A stretch of DNA of 64,000 bases from CAZGSN01 sp964371655. GTDB lineage: Bacteria > Desulfobacterota > Binatia > HRBIN30. The stretch's first letter is position 1; the number at the start of each line of letters is the position of its first letter. Shown here piece by piece: positions 27,756-35,776 of the stretch. The stretch lies in assembly GCA_964371655.1 (NCBI GenBank), contig CAYJOD010000008.1, forward strand, positions 1-64,000. The letters are read 5' to 3'. Both the position numbers and the translations under genes were made by a program. The notes beneath the pieces were generated by a model. The model did not search any database and was not told the DNA's origin. It saw only the letters and a list, made by a program, of their open reading frames with translations.

Positions 27756-28637
27756 CTACAGGCCGGCACGCGCAAAATGCGCGATCAGCCCGGAGAGGCG
27801 CGGTTGGTTGAAACGCGCCTTGAGGCGCTCCACGTAGTGTTGCACCGTACGCGGGCTGAGGCCGACCGTGGCGGCGATTTCATTGGTCGTCTTTCCGCTC
27901 ATCAGCAAGCGAACGATGCCGAGTTGTCTGGTGCTAAGGCGAAGCGGCTCGACGGTTGCTGGTCGCTGGGTGCTCTGCTCGACCTCACGCCAGCAGCGCA
28001 CGGCGTGTGGGCAGCGTTGCGGATGCCAGCCGGCCTTGGTGGCGGCACTCGTACGGCGCAGCCCGCAGCAGGCGCGCGCCGAGTGAATCGCCGCGCTGGC
28101 GCTCTCAGCCAAGCTGGCGAGGAGCGCGGCGTCGGCGTTGCTGAACCGCCACGGTACGGTCTTGGCGACGGCGAGCGTCCCACAGACAGCGGTCGGTGAG
28201 CGTAGAGGCACCACCAGCATCCCGCGTGCGCCTAGCAATCGCGCTACACCGCGGTCTTTCTGCCGACGGTCGCGCAATACGTCCGTGGTCCGCACCGCCT
28301 TGCCGAGGTGTGCAGCGAGCCCCTGAAAGCTCTGCGCAACGTCCAAGCGTACGCCGTGAATGGGCGCCATCGTTCCGAAGGTTCGTATGACCTCCAACTC
28401 CTCGCCGCCAGCGAGCAGCAGACTCACTGCTGCCATATCCGCTCCGGCGAGCTGCGCGGCCGCATGCACGATCAGGTCGAGGACCAGGTCGAGCTCCGCG
28501 ACTGCGCCGGTTTGCCGGCTCACGTGAGGTTGGCTCGCGACGGCAAAACCGCTGCCCGGTGCTTCCAATCCGCTTGATCCCGCCGATCGCGCTGGCATGG
28601 TCCGGCCCTCGTTTCGTTCGTGCTTAGATCCAGTCAT
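27756..28637 (-). CDS. GAF-domain LuxR-family transcriptional regulator
   Basis: A 293-residue regulator. Residues 35-195 look like a GAF sensor (LDLIVHAAAQLAGADMAAVSLLLAGGEE ... LVVPLRSPTAVCGTLAV). A short linker leads to a LuxR/FixJ helix-turn-helix (about 225-290; RQLGIVRLLMSGKTTNEIAATVGLSPRTVQHYVERLKARF). No receiver domain is present, so it likely senses a small molecule or redox signal through GAF. It lies 181 bp upstream of the giant secreted protein on the same strand and may control it. The ATG at 28637 has no clear ribosome site; an internal ATG at 28598 is preceded by GAGGG and is an alternative start. A frameshifted relic of its 3' end is at 14499-14531. Confidence 0.85.
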   Translation of the reverse strand: MTGSKHERNEGRTMPARSAGSSGLEAPGSGFAVASQPHVSRQTGAVAELDLVLDLIVHAAAQLAGADMAAVSLLLAGGEELEVIRTFGTMAPIHGVRLDVAQSFQGLAAHLGKAVRTTDVLRDRRQKDRGVARLLGARGMLVVPLRSPTAVCGTLAVAKTVPWRFSNADAALLASLAESASAAIHSARACCGLRRTSAATKAGWHPQRCPHAVRCWREVEQSTQRPATVEPLRLSTRQLGIVRLLMSGKTTNEIAATVGLSPRTVQHYVERLKARFNQPRLSGLIAHFARAGL

Positions 28638-28723
28638 GCATTAGAATTCGTGTCTAGAGCTGTCCGTACCGATCCCTGCTGCTTATATGTGTGGGTATGA
28701 CGCTACGTCAATAACGACCCCAA

Positions 28724-28747
28724 GGCCACGGCAAAGTCGTTGACGGA
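28724..28747 (-). repeat. GACTTTGCCGTGGCC dispersed repeat (inverted copy)
   Basis: Reverse-complement copy of the motif found at 28871-28900, 40892-40914 (inverted) and 41851-41880. The flanks (CCGTC.ACGACTTT..., GTCGTTAT) also match the copy at 28871. Confidence 0.7.
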
Positions 28748-28755
28748 TGGCCTGC

Positions 28756-28818
28756 CTGGGAGCGCCGGCATCTTGCCGGCGCGAATCACGCCGCCTGGAA
28801 GGCGGCGCTCCCAGGGAT
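28756..28818. repeat. Hairpin element GGGAGCGCCGGC ... GGCGGCGCTCCC
   Basis: GCCGGCATCTTGCCGGC forms one helix and the outer TGGGAGCGCC / GGCGCTCCCA another. This is a common intergenic palindromic unit in some bacterial genomes; a degenerate relative lies at 8560-8620. Confidence 0.7.
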
Positions 28819-28870
28819 ACAGAACGTCGGCGAGGGAGCGATGCGATGGCAAGTGAGTTTCAAAGGCTCC

Positions 28871-28900
28871 GTCGGCGACTTTGCCGTGGCCCTGATAACG
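28871..28900 (+). repeat. GACTTTGCCGTGGCCCTG dispersed repeat (direct copy)
   Basis: Contains GACTTTGCCGTGGCCCTG followed by ATAACGACCC, which is present in inverted form at 28716-28747. Together they bracket the hairpin at 28756-28818. Confidence 0.7.
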
Positions 28901-28991
28901 ACCCTCGAACCGCGGCGATTGCAGCTCTGCCCAACCGGCAGCGGACACCAGCTTGCGACGCATCCGGGACAGTCTGCCGCGGCGTTCGGGC

Positions 28992-29501
28992 TCAGACTTC
29001 GCAAGGGCCGACAGCGGCACCGACTCGTCGCAACAGCATGGCGAGCGTGCGTTGCTGCGTACGGGTCAGCGCCCGGCTGACGGCGCACTCGAAGCGGTGC
29101 TGCCCGGCATGCACGCGCTCGATGAGAGCGCGCCCGCTGGCGGTGAGCTCGACGCGGACGAGGCGACGATCGCTCTGGCTGCGGATGCGCCGCACCCAAC
29201 CGGCGCGCTCGAGGGTGCTGACGGCGCTGACGATCGCCGGCCGACTCACGCGCTGCAGCACGGCGAGCTCGCGAATCTCTCTCGCGCCGCTGATCCACAG
29301 GGTCATGAGCAAGACGAAGCCGGCATGCGTAAGCCCGTGTGGCTGCAGCGCCGAGCTTTCCATCGCCGCGATCACGTCGGTGGCGACGCGGTACAGGTTG
29401 TACACCACCGCCTGCGCGTCGAGATCGGTGCCGCGTGAGCGCGAGAAGGTGCGTAGCTCGCGCTCAAACAGGTGAAGCTTAGGCTCGGATCGTTTTGCCA
29501 T
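28992..29501 (-). CDS. MarR-family transcriptional regulator
   Basis: A 169-residue winged-helix regulator. Helices 25-60 precede the DNA-reading region (about 70-125: REIRELAVLQRVSRPAIVSAVSTLERAGWVRR followed by the wing RSQSDRRLVRVELTASG). MarR proteins are usually repressors released by aromatic or lipophilic ligands. It is transcribed divergently from the molybdoenzyme operon; the 139-bp gap holds a strong palindrome just upstream of that operon (29586-29619), so it probably controls the operon and possibly itself. The chosen ATG is preceded by a weak AGGGA. Confidence 0.88.
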   Translation of the reverse strand: MAKRSEPKLHLFERELRTFSRSRGTDLDAQAVVYNLYRVATDVIAAMESSALQPHGLTHAGFVLLMTLWISGAREIRELAVLQRVSRPAIVSAVSTLERAGWVRRIRSQSDRRLVRVELTASGRALIERVHAGQHRFECAVSRALTRTQQRTLAMLLRRVGAAVGPCEV

Positions 29502-29585
29502 TCCCTATTCGGTCCCTCAGCGTCCCAATCTAGAGGACGGCCCGATCGCGCGACATGAGATCGGCTTGGTGGCAATATGCCCAAA

Positions 29586-29619
29586 GTCATTTAAGGCTTA
29601 ACGTAAAGGCCTTAATGAC
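29586..29619. promoter_or_regulatory. Palindromic operator candidate between marR and the molybdoenzyme operon
   Basis: GTCATTTAAGGC (29586-29597) and GCCTTAATGAC (29609-29619) form an imperfect inverted repeat with an 11-bp A/T-rich centre, in a locally AT-rich stretch of GC-rich DNA. It ends 21 bp before the beta-subunit start. Position and symmetry fit a MarR dimer site. A GGAGGAGG ribosome site follows at about 29629-29636. Confidence 0.6.
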
Positions 29620-29640
29620 CGTGAATCTGGAGGAGGCCAA

Positions 29641-30747
29641 ATGACGGGTGGCGTCAGGACGGGAACCATCTCACCGCGACAGGTGGCCATGGTGTTCGAC
29701 TTGAACAAGTGCATGGGCTGCCAGACGTGCTCGGTTGCCTGCAAGATGCTGTGGACGCGGGAGACGGGTGAAGACTACCAGTGGTGGTGCACGGTGAACA
29801 CGCAGCCTGGCCTTGGTAGCCCGAAGGCGTGGGAAACCATGGGTGGGGGCTACGACGCCGACGGCAAGGTGATTCTCGGGCAAGCGCCGAGCGCGGAGGA
29901 TTTCGGTGGCGGCTGGCGCTTCAATCACGACGAGGTCTTCTTCGGCGGTAAAGGCAGCACCGTGCACCTGGCGCCGCAGCCCAATGGGGACGGCACCGCC
30001 AGCGCGTGGGGCCCGAATTGGGATGAGGATCAGGGCGGCGGCACGTTCCCGAACTCGTACTTCTTCTATCTGCCGCGGCTGTGTAACCACTGCACCCGCC
30101 CGGCCTGCGTCGAGGCGTGCCCAAACGGTGCGATGTACAAGCGCGGCGAGGATGGAATTGTCTTGCGCGACGAAGATGCCTGTCGCGGCGCCCGCCGCTG
30201 CATGCAGGCCTGCCCGTACAAGAAGATCTATTTCAACTACGTGCGCAACGTCGCGCAGCACTGCAATCTGTGCTTCCCACGCCTTGAGCAGGGCATCGCA
30301 CCGGCGTGCGCGCGTCAGTGTCCGGGGCGGCTGGTGTTCGTCGGCTATCTCGACGACGTCGCCGGACCGATCCACAAGCTGGTCTACGAGTGGGGCGTCG
30401 CTTTGCCGTTGCATCCCGAATACGGCACCGGTTCTAACGTGTTCTACGTGCCGCCGTTGTCACCGCAGCGCCTGAACGATGACCTCTCGATCGACTACGC
30501 AACCCCCCGCATCCCACCCGCGTATCTTGAGTCGCTGTTCGGTCCGCGTGTGCACGGCGCGCTGACGACCCTACGAGCTGAGCTGGTCAAGGTGCGCGGC
30601 GGCGGCAAGTCGGAGATCCTCGATACCCTGATCGTCTACCAGTGGCAGCAGCTTTTCGGTCCGTTCACCAACGCGCCGTCTGCCTGCCCATCCCCTGCGC
30701 CTCAGGCAGAAGGGGAGGGGACGGTTGGAGCGGAGGCACCGCGATGA
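29641..30747 (+). CDS. Molybdoenzyme beta subunit, iron-sulfur (ethylbenzene dehydrogenase/NarH type), copy 1
   Basis: A 368-residue electron-transfer subunit with four Cys clusters: Cys24/27/30/34 (CMGCQTCSVACK), Cys148/151/156/160 (CNHCTRPACVEAC), Cys181/187/191 with Ala184 in place of a cysteine (CRGARRC), and Cys208/211/223/227. The missing cysteine in the third motif is the class II hallmark that gives a [3Fe-4S] cluster. The protein passes electrons from the Mo cofactor in the alpha subunit. Its stop overlaps the alpha start (ATGA), so they are translationally coupled. Beta before alpha is unusual; ebd, ddh and nar operons start with alpha. Closest by motif to ethylbenzene or dimethylsulfide dehydrogenase beta subunits. 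Confidence 0.93.
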   Translation: MTGGVRTGTISPRQVAMVFDLNKCMGCQTCSVACKMLWTRETGEDYQWWCTVNTQPGLGSPKAWETMGGGYDADGKVILGQAPSAEDFGGGWRFNHDEVFFGGKGSTVHLAPQPNGDGTASAWGPNWDEDQGGGTFPNSYFFYLPRLCNHCTRPACVEACPNGAMYKRGEDGIVLRDEDACRGARRCMQACPYKKIYFNYVRNVAQHCNLCFPRLEQGIAPACARQCPGRLVFVGYLDDVAGPIHKLVYEWGVALPLHPEYGTGSNVFYVPPLSPQRLNDDLSIDYATPRIPPAYLESLFGPRVHGALTTLRAELVKVRGGGKSEILDTLIVYQWQQLFGPFTNAPSACPSPAPQAEGEGTVGAEAPR

Positions 30748-33500
30748 GCAACCGCACCGAAGACGCGTACCGTCGCCGCGTCAATGTGGCGTGGGACCGG
30801 GTTGCGTTCGGCACCCATTGCGTCGACTGCTTTCCGAATAACTGCCCGGTGTGCGTGTTCGTCAAGGACGGCAAGGTCGTGCGCGAGGAGGCCGCCGGTA
30901 ACCTGCAGACGGTCGAAGCCGGCGTGCCCGACATGAATCCGATGGGTTGTCAGAAGGGTGCGTGTTGGCCCGAGCAGATCGAGTCGCCCGATCGCATCCT
31001 CTATCCGATGCGCCGCGCCGGCGCGCGCGGCGCAGGACGCTGGGAGCGGATTTCGTGGGACGAGGCGCTGGTGGAGACGGCCGACTCCATCCTCGACGCA
31101 ATCCAAGCCGTCGGCCCGCAAGCCGTTGTACACGAGGTTTCACCCGAGATCAGTGTGGTGCCGGCGGCGTCGCGCTTCATGAACGTTCTCGGCGGCACGG
31201 CGCTCGACGTCAACGCCAGCATCAACGACTTCTGGCCCGGCTTCCACCAAACCTTCGGCAAGTCGTCGTTTACGGCCTCGATCGACGACTACTTCCACGC
31301 CGACTGCATCATCTTCTGGCACACCAATCCCGCCTACACGGCGATCCCCGCGTATCACTACTTTGTGGAGGCACGTTACCGCGGTGCCGAGCTGGTGCTG
31401 ATCTCGCCCGACGTGAGTCCATCGCACAGTCACGTCGACTTCCACATCCCGGTACGCCACGGCAGCGATGCGGCGCTGGCCCTGGCGATGTGTCAGACGA
31501 TCTTGTCGGAGAACCTCGCCGACCTCGCCTTCGTGCGCACTCAAACCGACCTGTCCCTGCTCGTACGCACCGACACCGGCGAGTTCCTGCGCCAATCCCA
31601 TGTCGCCGCCGGCGGTCGCGATGATCGCTTCTACCACGGCCATTCTACTACCGGGATCGTACCCGCCGATCCCGCCAGTCTGCGTCTCGACTTCGATCCG
31701 ATGCTCGGCGGCAGCCTCGATGTCGAGCTGGCGGCTGGCGACCGTGTCACCGTAGAGCCGTTGTTCGCGCGTCTGCGACGGATGCTCGATTCCGAGTACA
31801 CGCCCGAGATCGCGGCGAAGATCTGCGGGACGCACCCGGAAACGATTCGAACCATCGCCCGCAAGATCGCCGCCGGACGCACACGCATCCTCACCGGCGC
31901 CGGCGTCACGAAGTACTTTCACGGCGATCTGATGACGCGCGCCATGCTGCTGGTGCTGGCGCTCACCGGCAACTGGGGCAAGAAGGGTTGCGGCACCGGT
32001 GGTTGGTGTTCGTCGCTGTTCGACGGCAGCATCCTGACGATGGCCAAGGTGAAGGCCGGCGCCGCCGGTGCCATCGAGATGCGCGACTCGTTGGCGATGA
32101 TGGCCGACGCCATGCGGATGCAGGATCCAACTCTTACCGACGAGCTCGCCGTCAACGCCTTCTGGCGCCTGATGGGGCCGGCGACCGGGATGAGCCCGCC
32201 GGCGTTCTTCTGGTACTGGCACATGGGCTATCGCGAACGCTGGAACCGGCGCGACTGGAGCGATCCGGCCATGACGCGTGACTTCGACGCGTACTTCAAC
32301 GAGGCGGTCGCGTCGAACTGGTGGGGTAATGCGGCACAGCCGGGTCCGCAGTCGCCGCCGCGAGTACTGCTCGAAATCGGTGGCAACATCCTGCGCCGCA
32401 GCCGCGGCGGCCAGAACGTGGTGCTCGCCAATCTGTGGCCGCAGCTCGAGAAGATCGTGTGCATGGACTACCGCATGTCCTACACGGCGCAGTACTCCGA
32501 CGTCCTGCTGCCGGCGACGCAGCACTACGAGAAGACCACCTTCAACATGCCGACGCCGTGGACGATGTTTCTCACCATGTCGGACGCGGTGGCAGCGCCG
32601 CCCGGCGAGGCGCGCTCGGAGTGGGAGGTATTGGCGGCGCTGTTCCGCACGCTTGCCGCGCGCGCCGCGGCCCGTGGCCTCGATGAGTATGCCGACCGCG
32701 CTGGTATGGTGCGCCGCTACGATCAGTTGTGGGACAAGTACACCTTGGAGGGCGCGCTGGTCGATGATCAGACCGTCGCCGCCGACATGGTCGAATCGGC
32801 GGTCGCCCTCGGCAACCTGGCGCCCGATGCCACACTCGCTACCTTTCGCGAGCGCGGCTGGAGCCGCTATGCCGATTGGGGGCTGACGACGTTTGCGAAG
32901 GGGCAGGCGTCGCCGTTCCCCGTCAACGAAACGCACTCGCCGTTGCGCAACCACGTCGAGCTCGGTCATCCGTACCCAACCCTGACGCGGCGCGCGCAAT
33001 TCCTTCTCGATCATCCGTGGTATCGCGAAGCCGGCGAGGATCTGCCCGTGCACAAGGAGCCGCCGCCGATGGGTGGCCAGCATCCGTTCGTGTTCTCGAG
33101 CGGGCACAGCCGCTGGAGCGTGCACGCGATGAACATGACTAACCGACTGATTCTCGAAACCCATCGCGGCAAGCCCTTCGTGCTCATCAACAGCGCCGAT
33201 GCCGCCGCCAAAGGAATTGCCGACGACGCCTTGGTGCGGGTGTGGAACGACGCCGGTGAGTTCGTGGTCGCCGCCCGTACCAGCCCGGCGCAACGGCCGG
33301 GAGCGCTCACGGTGTACAACGGCTTCGAGGGCTTCGCGTTTCCGGGGGGCAAGGGTGCCAACGAGGTCGAGCCCGGCTTGGTCAAATGGCTGCACCTCGT
33401 CGCCGGCTACGGTCATTTGACCTTCACCCCGATCGAGTGGCAGCCGACGCCGACCGATCGCTGTGTGTATGTGGACTGCGAAAGGGTACTCGGCAGTTGA
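30744..33500 (+). CDS. Molybdopterin oxidoreductase alpha subunit (class II DMSO reductase family), copy 1
   Basis: A 918-residue catalytic subunit. The N-terminal cluster motif is H25-x3-C29-x4-C34-x34-C69, the His-containing FS0 site of class II enzymes. Asp162 (SINDFWPGFHQTFGK) aligns by eye with the Asp that ligates Mo in NarG/EbdA. Molybdopterin-binding blocks are present (RILTGAGVTKYFHGD, LLEIGGNILRRSRGGQN, RTSPAQRPGALTVYNGFEG). No twin-arginine signal is visible, so it looks cytoplasmic, unlike EbdA. The ATG at 30744 overlaps the beta stop. The substrate is not readable; anaerobic hydrocarbon or steroid-type hydroxylation is a possibility. No gamma (heme b) subunit or delta chaperone gene follows. 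Confidence 0.92.
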   Translation: MSNRTEDAYRRRVNVAWDRVAFGTHCVDCFPNNCPVCVFVKDGKVVREEAAGNLQTVEAGVPDMNPMGCQKGACWPEQIESPDRILYPMRRAGARGAGRWERISWDEALVETADSILDAIQAVGPQAVVHEVSPEISVVPAASRFMNVLGGTALDVNASINDFWPGFHQTFGKSSFTASIDDYFHADCIIFWHTNPAYTAIPAYHYFVEARYRGAELVLISPDVSPSHSHVDFHIPVRHGSDAALALAMCQTILSENLADLAFVRTQTDLSLLVRTDTGEFLRQSHVAAGGRDDRFYHGHSTTGIVPADPASLRLDFDPMLGGSLDVELAAGDRVTVEPLFARLRRMLDSEYTPEIAAKICGTHPETIRTIARKIAAGRTRILTGAGVTKYFHGDLMTRAMLLVLALTGNWGKKGCGTGGWCSSLFDGSILTMAKVKAGAAGAIEMRDSLAMMADAMRMQDPTLTDELAVNAFWRLMGPATGMSPPAFFWYWHMGYRERWNRRDWSDPAMTRDFDAYFNEAVASNWWGNAAQPGPQSPPRVLLEIGGNILRRSRGGQNVVLANLWPQLEKIVCMDYRMSYTAQYSDVLLPATQHYEKTTFNMPTPWTMFLTMSDAVAAPPGEARSEWEVLAALFRTLAARAAARGLDEYADRAGMVRRYDQLWDKYTLEGALVDDQTVAADMVESAVALGNLAPDATLATFRERGWSRYADWGLTTFAKGQASPFPVNETHSPLRNHVELGHPYPTLTRRAQFLLDHPWYREAGEDLPVHKEPPPMGGQHPFVFSSGHSRWSVHAMNMTNRLILETHRGKPFVLINSADAAAKGIADDALVRVWNDAGEFVVAARTSPAQRPGALTVYNGFEGFAFPGGKGANEVEPGLVKWLHLVAGYGHLTFTPIEWQPTPTDRCVYVDCERVLGS

Positions 33501-33648
33501 CTGTGGTCAGTGGTCAGTGGCCAGTTAACAGTTAACAGTTAACAGTTAACAGTTAACAGATAACAGATAACAGATAACAGATAACCGGTAACCGGTAACA
33601 GATAGCAGGCAACCGACCACTGACCACCGACCACTGTCCACCGTCCAC
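33495..33648 (+). repeat. Heptanucleotide tandem array, 22 units
   Basis: Twenty-two consecutive 7-bp units: agttgac, tgtggtc, agtggtc, agtggcc, five agttaac, four agataac, two cggtaac, agatagc, aggcaac, cgaccac, tgaccac, cgaccac, tgtccac, cgtccac, ending at 33648. The period is strict although units drift, with every unit ending in C. It fills most of the space between the alpha gene and the acetoacetate-decarboxylase-like gene. Confidence 0.88.
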
Positions 33649-33666
33649 TGAGAAAGGAGCTCCGCA

Positions 33667-34401
33667 ATGACTCAACCCATCAGCATGCCTTGGTCGTCGC
33701 CCGCATTCACACCTCCGCCGCACCATTGGCCGGGGGTACAGGTATTGGTGTTTCCGTTCATGCCGAAGCCCGGCGCGGTCGAAAAGATCCTGCCGCCGGG
33801 TATGGAGGTCGGCGACGGTCCCGGCCTGATCACCATGCTGAGTTATCCGCAGACACCGATCATCCACCCGTTCAAAGAGCTGGTGGTCATGGTGCCGGTG
33901 CGTGTCGACGGTGTCGCCGGCAACTATGTCCCGCACATCTACGTCACCACCGATGAGGCCCTGATCCCAGGACGCGAGATCGCCGGCTTCCCGAAGCTGC
34001 TGGCCGACATCGTCTGGGAGCGCGACGGTGAGCGCTGCCGTGGATCGGTGACCCGCTGGGGCAAGCGTATCCTGGCGCTGGAAGGGAGCGTCACCGCGCC
34101 GGTACCGCCGGAGCTCGCGGCCGCCCAGAGCGAGGGCGCCAATCGTCCCGTGATCAACTACAAGCTCATTCCGGGACCGGCGGGCGAGATTGAAGTCGAG
34201 GAGATCACCGCGACCCAGTTGGAGATCGTCCAGCATAGTGCCGAGATGGGAGTGGGTCGGGTGCATTGCGAACCGTCGGAGTACGACCCGCTCGCCGACC
34301 TCATCCCCGACTGTGACGGCCCGCTCATCGCCATCGTCTCGGACAACACGATTCCTGCGGGCCGCGTGCTGAAACGAATCGACCGCCGCGGCGCCAGGTG
34401 A
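33667..34401 (+). CDS. Acetoacetate decarboxylase-family protein
   Basis: A 244-residue protein of the acetoacetate decarboxylase superfamily. The expected Schiff-base lysine is Lys110 in GREIAGFPKL, and Glu71 (FKELVVMVPV) matches the second active-site residue. True ADCs decarboxylate acetoacetate; others in the family are hydratases or aldolases using the same lysine, so the reaction is uncertain. An AAGGAG site precedes the ATG. The acyl-CoA dehydrogenase starts 9 bp after its stop, so the two form one unit, placed behind the molybdoenzyme genes across the heptad array. They may handle a beta-keto or unsaturated acid arising from the Mo enzyme product; that is inference. Confidence 0.85.
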   Translation: MTQPISMPWSSPAFTPPPHHWPGVQVLVFPFMPKPGAVEKILPPGMEVGDGPGLITMLSYPQTPIIHPFKELVVMVPVRVDGVAGNYVPHIYVTTDEALIPGREIAGFPKLLADIVWERDGERCRGSVTRWGKRILALEGSVTAPVPPELAAAQSEGANRPVINYKLIPGPAGEIEVEEITATQLEIVQHSAEMGVGRVHCEPSEYDPLADLIPDCDGPLIAIVSDNTIPAGRVLKRIDRRGAR

Positions 34402-34410
34402 GGTGCGGCC

Positions 34411-35598
34411 ATGATCGAGCTGACCCCCGAGCAATGCGAGATCCAGGAGTGGGCGCGCCAGTTCGCTCAGCGACACATCGCGCCGCGCGCACTCCTCCTC
34501 GATAAAGATCCCGACAGCCCGCAACGCGACGAGCTGCTGCGCGAAGGCGCGCAGGCCGGCATCATCGGCGCCAGTCTACCCGAATTTCTCGGCGGCTCCG
34601 GGCATGACCCGTTTACCTCGACGCTGGTCACTGAGGAGCTGGCGGTGGCCTGTGCCGGCTGCACGGTGCTGTTCGGTGCCACCATGCTGGGACTCACCCC
34701 CATCTTGTTCTCCGGCGACGTTGGTGCGGTTCAGAGCTTCATCCAGCCGCTGGTGGAGTCGTGGTCGACGCCCGCTCCGCAGCTCGCGGCGCTGGCGGCA
34801 ACCGAGCCCGACGCCGGCTCCGATTTCATCAACGGCAATCCGGCGGCGCGCATGCGTACGCGTGTCGAGAAGAAGGACGGCGGCTATCTGATCAACGGGC
34901 GCAAGGTGTTCATCTCCAACGGCTCGATCGCGCGACTGATCACGGTGTTCGCGTCGCACGATCCGAGCGTGCCGCTGCGTGACAGCATGAGCTGCTTTGT
35001 CGTGCACAACGACACGCCCGGGTTTTCGGTGGGGCAGGTGTTCGACAAGATGGGGCAGCGTGCCTCGCCCGCGGCCGAGCTCGTATTCGACGACGTCTGG
35101 GTGCCGGAGTCGCATCGTCTCGGGCCGGAAGGCGGTGCCTGGGGGCTCAACCGCTTGATCATGTCGGTGACCCGCACCCCGGTGGCCGCAATTGCCCTCG
35201 GCATCGCCCGTGCCGCGTACGAGAAGGCAATCGAATATGCCGAGGTGCGCATTCAAGGCGGCAAGCCGATCGTGCAGCACCAAGCGATTCAGGGTCTGCT
35301 CGCCGACATGGCGATTCGCGTCGAGGCCGCGCGCGGTCTGGTGTGGCGCGCGGCGCAGTCGATCGCGGTGGGGCAGCCGTCGCTGAAGCTATCGTCGATG
35401 GCGAAGACCTTCGCCTCCGACGCCGCGGTGGCCAACGCCAGCGACGCGATCCAAGTGCTCGGCGGTTACGGCTACATGCACGAATACGGCGTCGAGAAGC
35501 TGTTGCGCGATGCCAAGCTGACGCAGATCTACGAAGGCACCAACCAGATCAACCGCTTCGAGATCATGGAAGCCATTGCCGTCGAACGCGGGAGGTGA
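34411..35598 (+). CDS. Acyl-CoA dehydrogenase
   Basis: A 395-residue flavoprotein of the acyl-CoA dehydrogenase family. Visible motifs are the FAD-binding CAGCTVLFGATMLG and TEPDAGSDF, GRKVFISNG, and the C-terminal ALGIARAAYEKAIEYAEVR and QVLGGYGYMHEYGVEKLLRD. The catalytic base in SCAD/MCAD is the Glu of YEGT; here it is Glu375 (QIYEGTNQINR). It forms a C=C bond in an acyl-CoA and passes electrons to ETF. The GGTGAGG sequence before the ATG is a plausible ribosome site. It is tightly linked to the ADC-like gene. The acyl chain preference is unknown. Confidence 0.94.
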   Translation: MIELTPEQCEIQEWARQFAQRHIAPRALLLDKDPDSPQRDELLREGAQAGIIGASLPEFLGGSGHDPFTSTLVTEELAVACAGCTVLFGATMLGLTPILFSGDVGAVQSFIQPLVESWSTPAPQLAALAATEPDAGSDFINGNPAARMRTRVEKKDGGYLINGRKVFISNGSIARLITVFASHDPSVPLRDSMSCFVVHNDTPGFSVGQVFDKMGQRASPAAELVFDDVWVPESHRLGPEGGAWGLNRLIMSVTRTPVAAIALGIARAAYEKAIEYAEVRIQGGKPIVQHQAIQGLLADMAIRVEAARGLVWRAAQSIAVGQPSLKLSSMAKTFASDAAVANASDAIQVLGGYGYMHEYGVEKLLRDAKLTQIYEGTNQINRFEIMEAIAVERGR

Positions 35599-35776
35599 GG
35601 CAGCGGTGGGCTCCTGCGCGTGAATTCGTCGACATCGCGGAAGAAAGGCCGGCCCGCCCCCGTGCTCTTCCGCAGTACCTCCGAATCAGCCTGCGGGCGC
35701 ATCGCTCGGCATCTCGGCGTTGGAGCCCGGGGCCGCGATCTCGCATTCCGCACCCATAATCAGGTATGGTGCGTCC

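Larger units (their letters stand above)
28638..28991. other. Intergenic repeat cluster between luxR and marR genes
   Basis: No gene. An outer inverted pair carrying GACTTTGCCGTGGCC (inverted at 28716-28747, direct at 28869-28903) brackets an inner hairpin element at 28756-28818. Translations here give typical repeat peptides. Confidence 0.65.

Noticed and set aside
28703..29020. 105-residue minus-strand frame with LPGGVIRAGKMPALPG
   Set aside because: That peptide is a signature translation of a palindromic intergenic repeat, and the frame overlaps the marR gene end.
31140..33416. 758-residue minus-strand frame across the alpha subunit gene
   Set aside because: A shadow of the conserved molybdoenzyme gene; GC-rich coding DNA commonly keeps an open antisense frame.
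33495..33648. Heptad array considered as a CRISPR array
   Set aside because: The units are 7 bp with no unique spacers; no cas gene is near.
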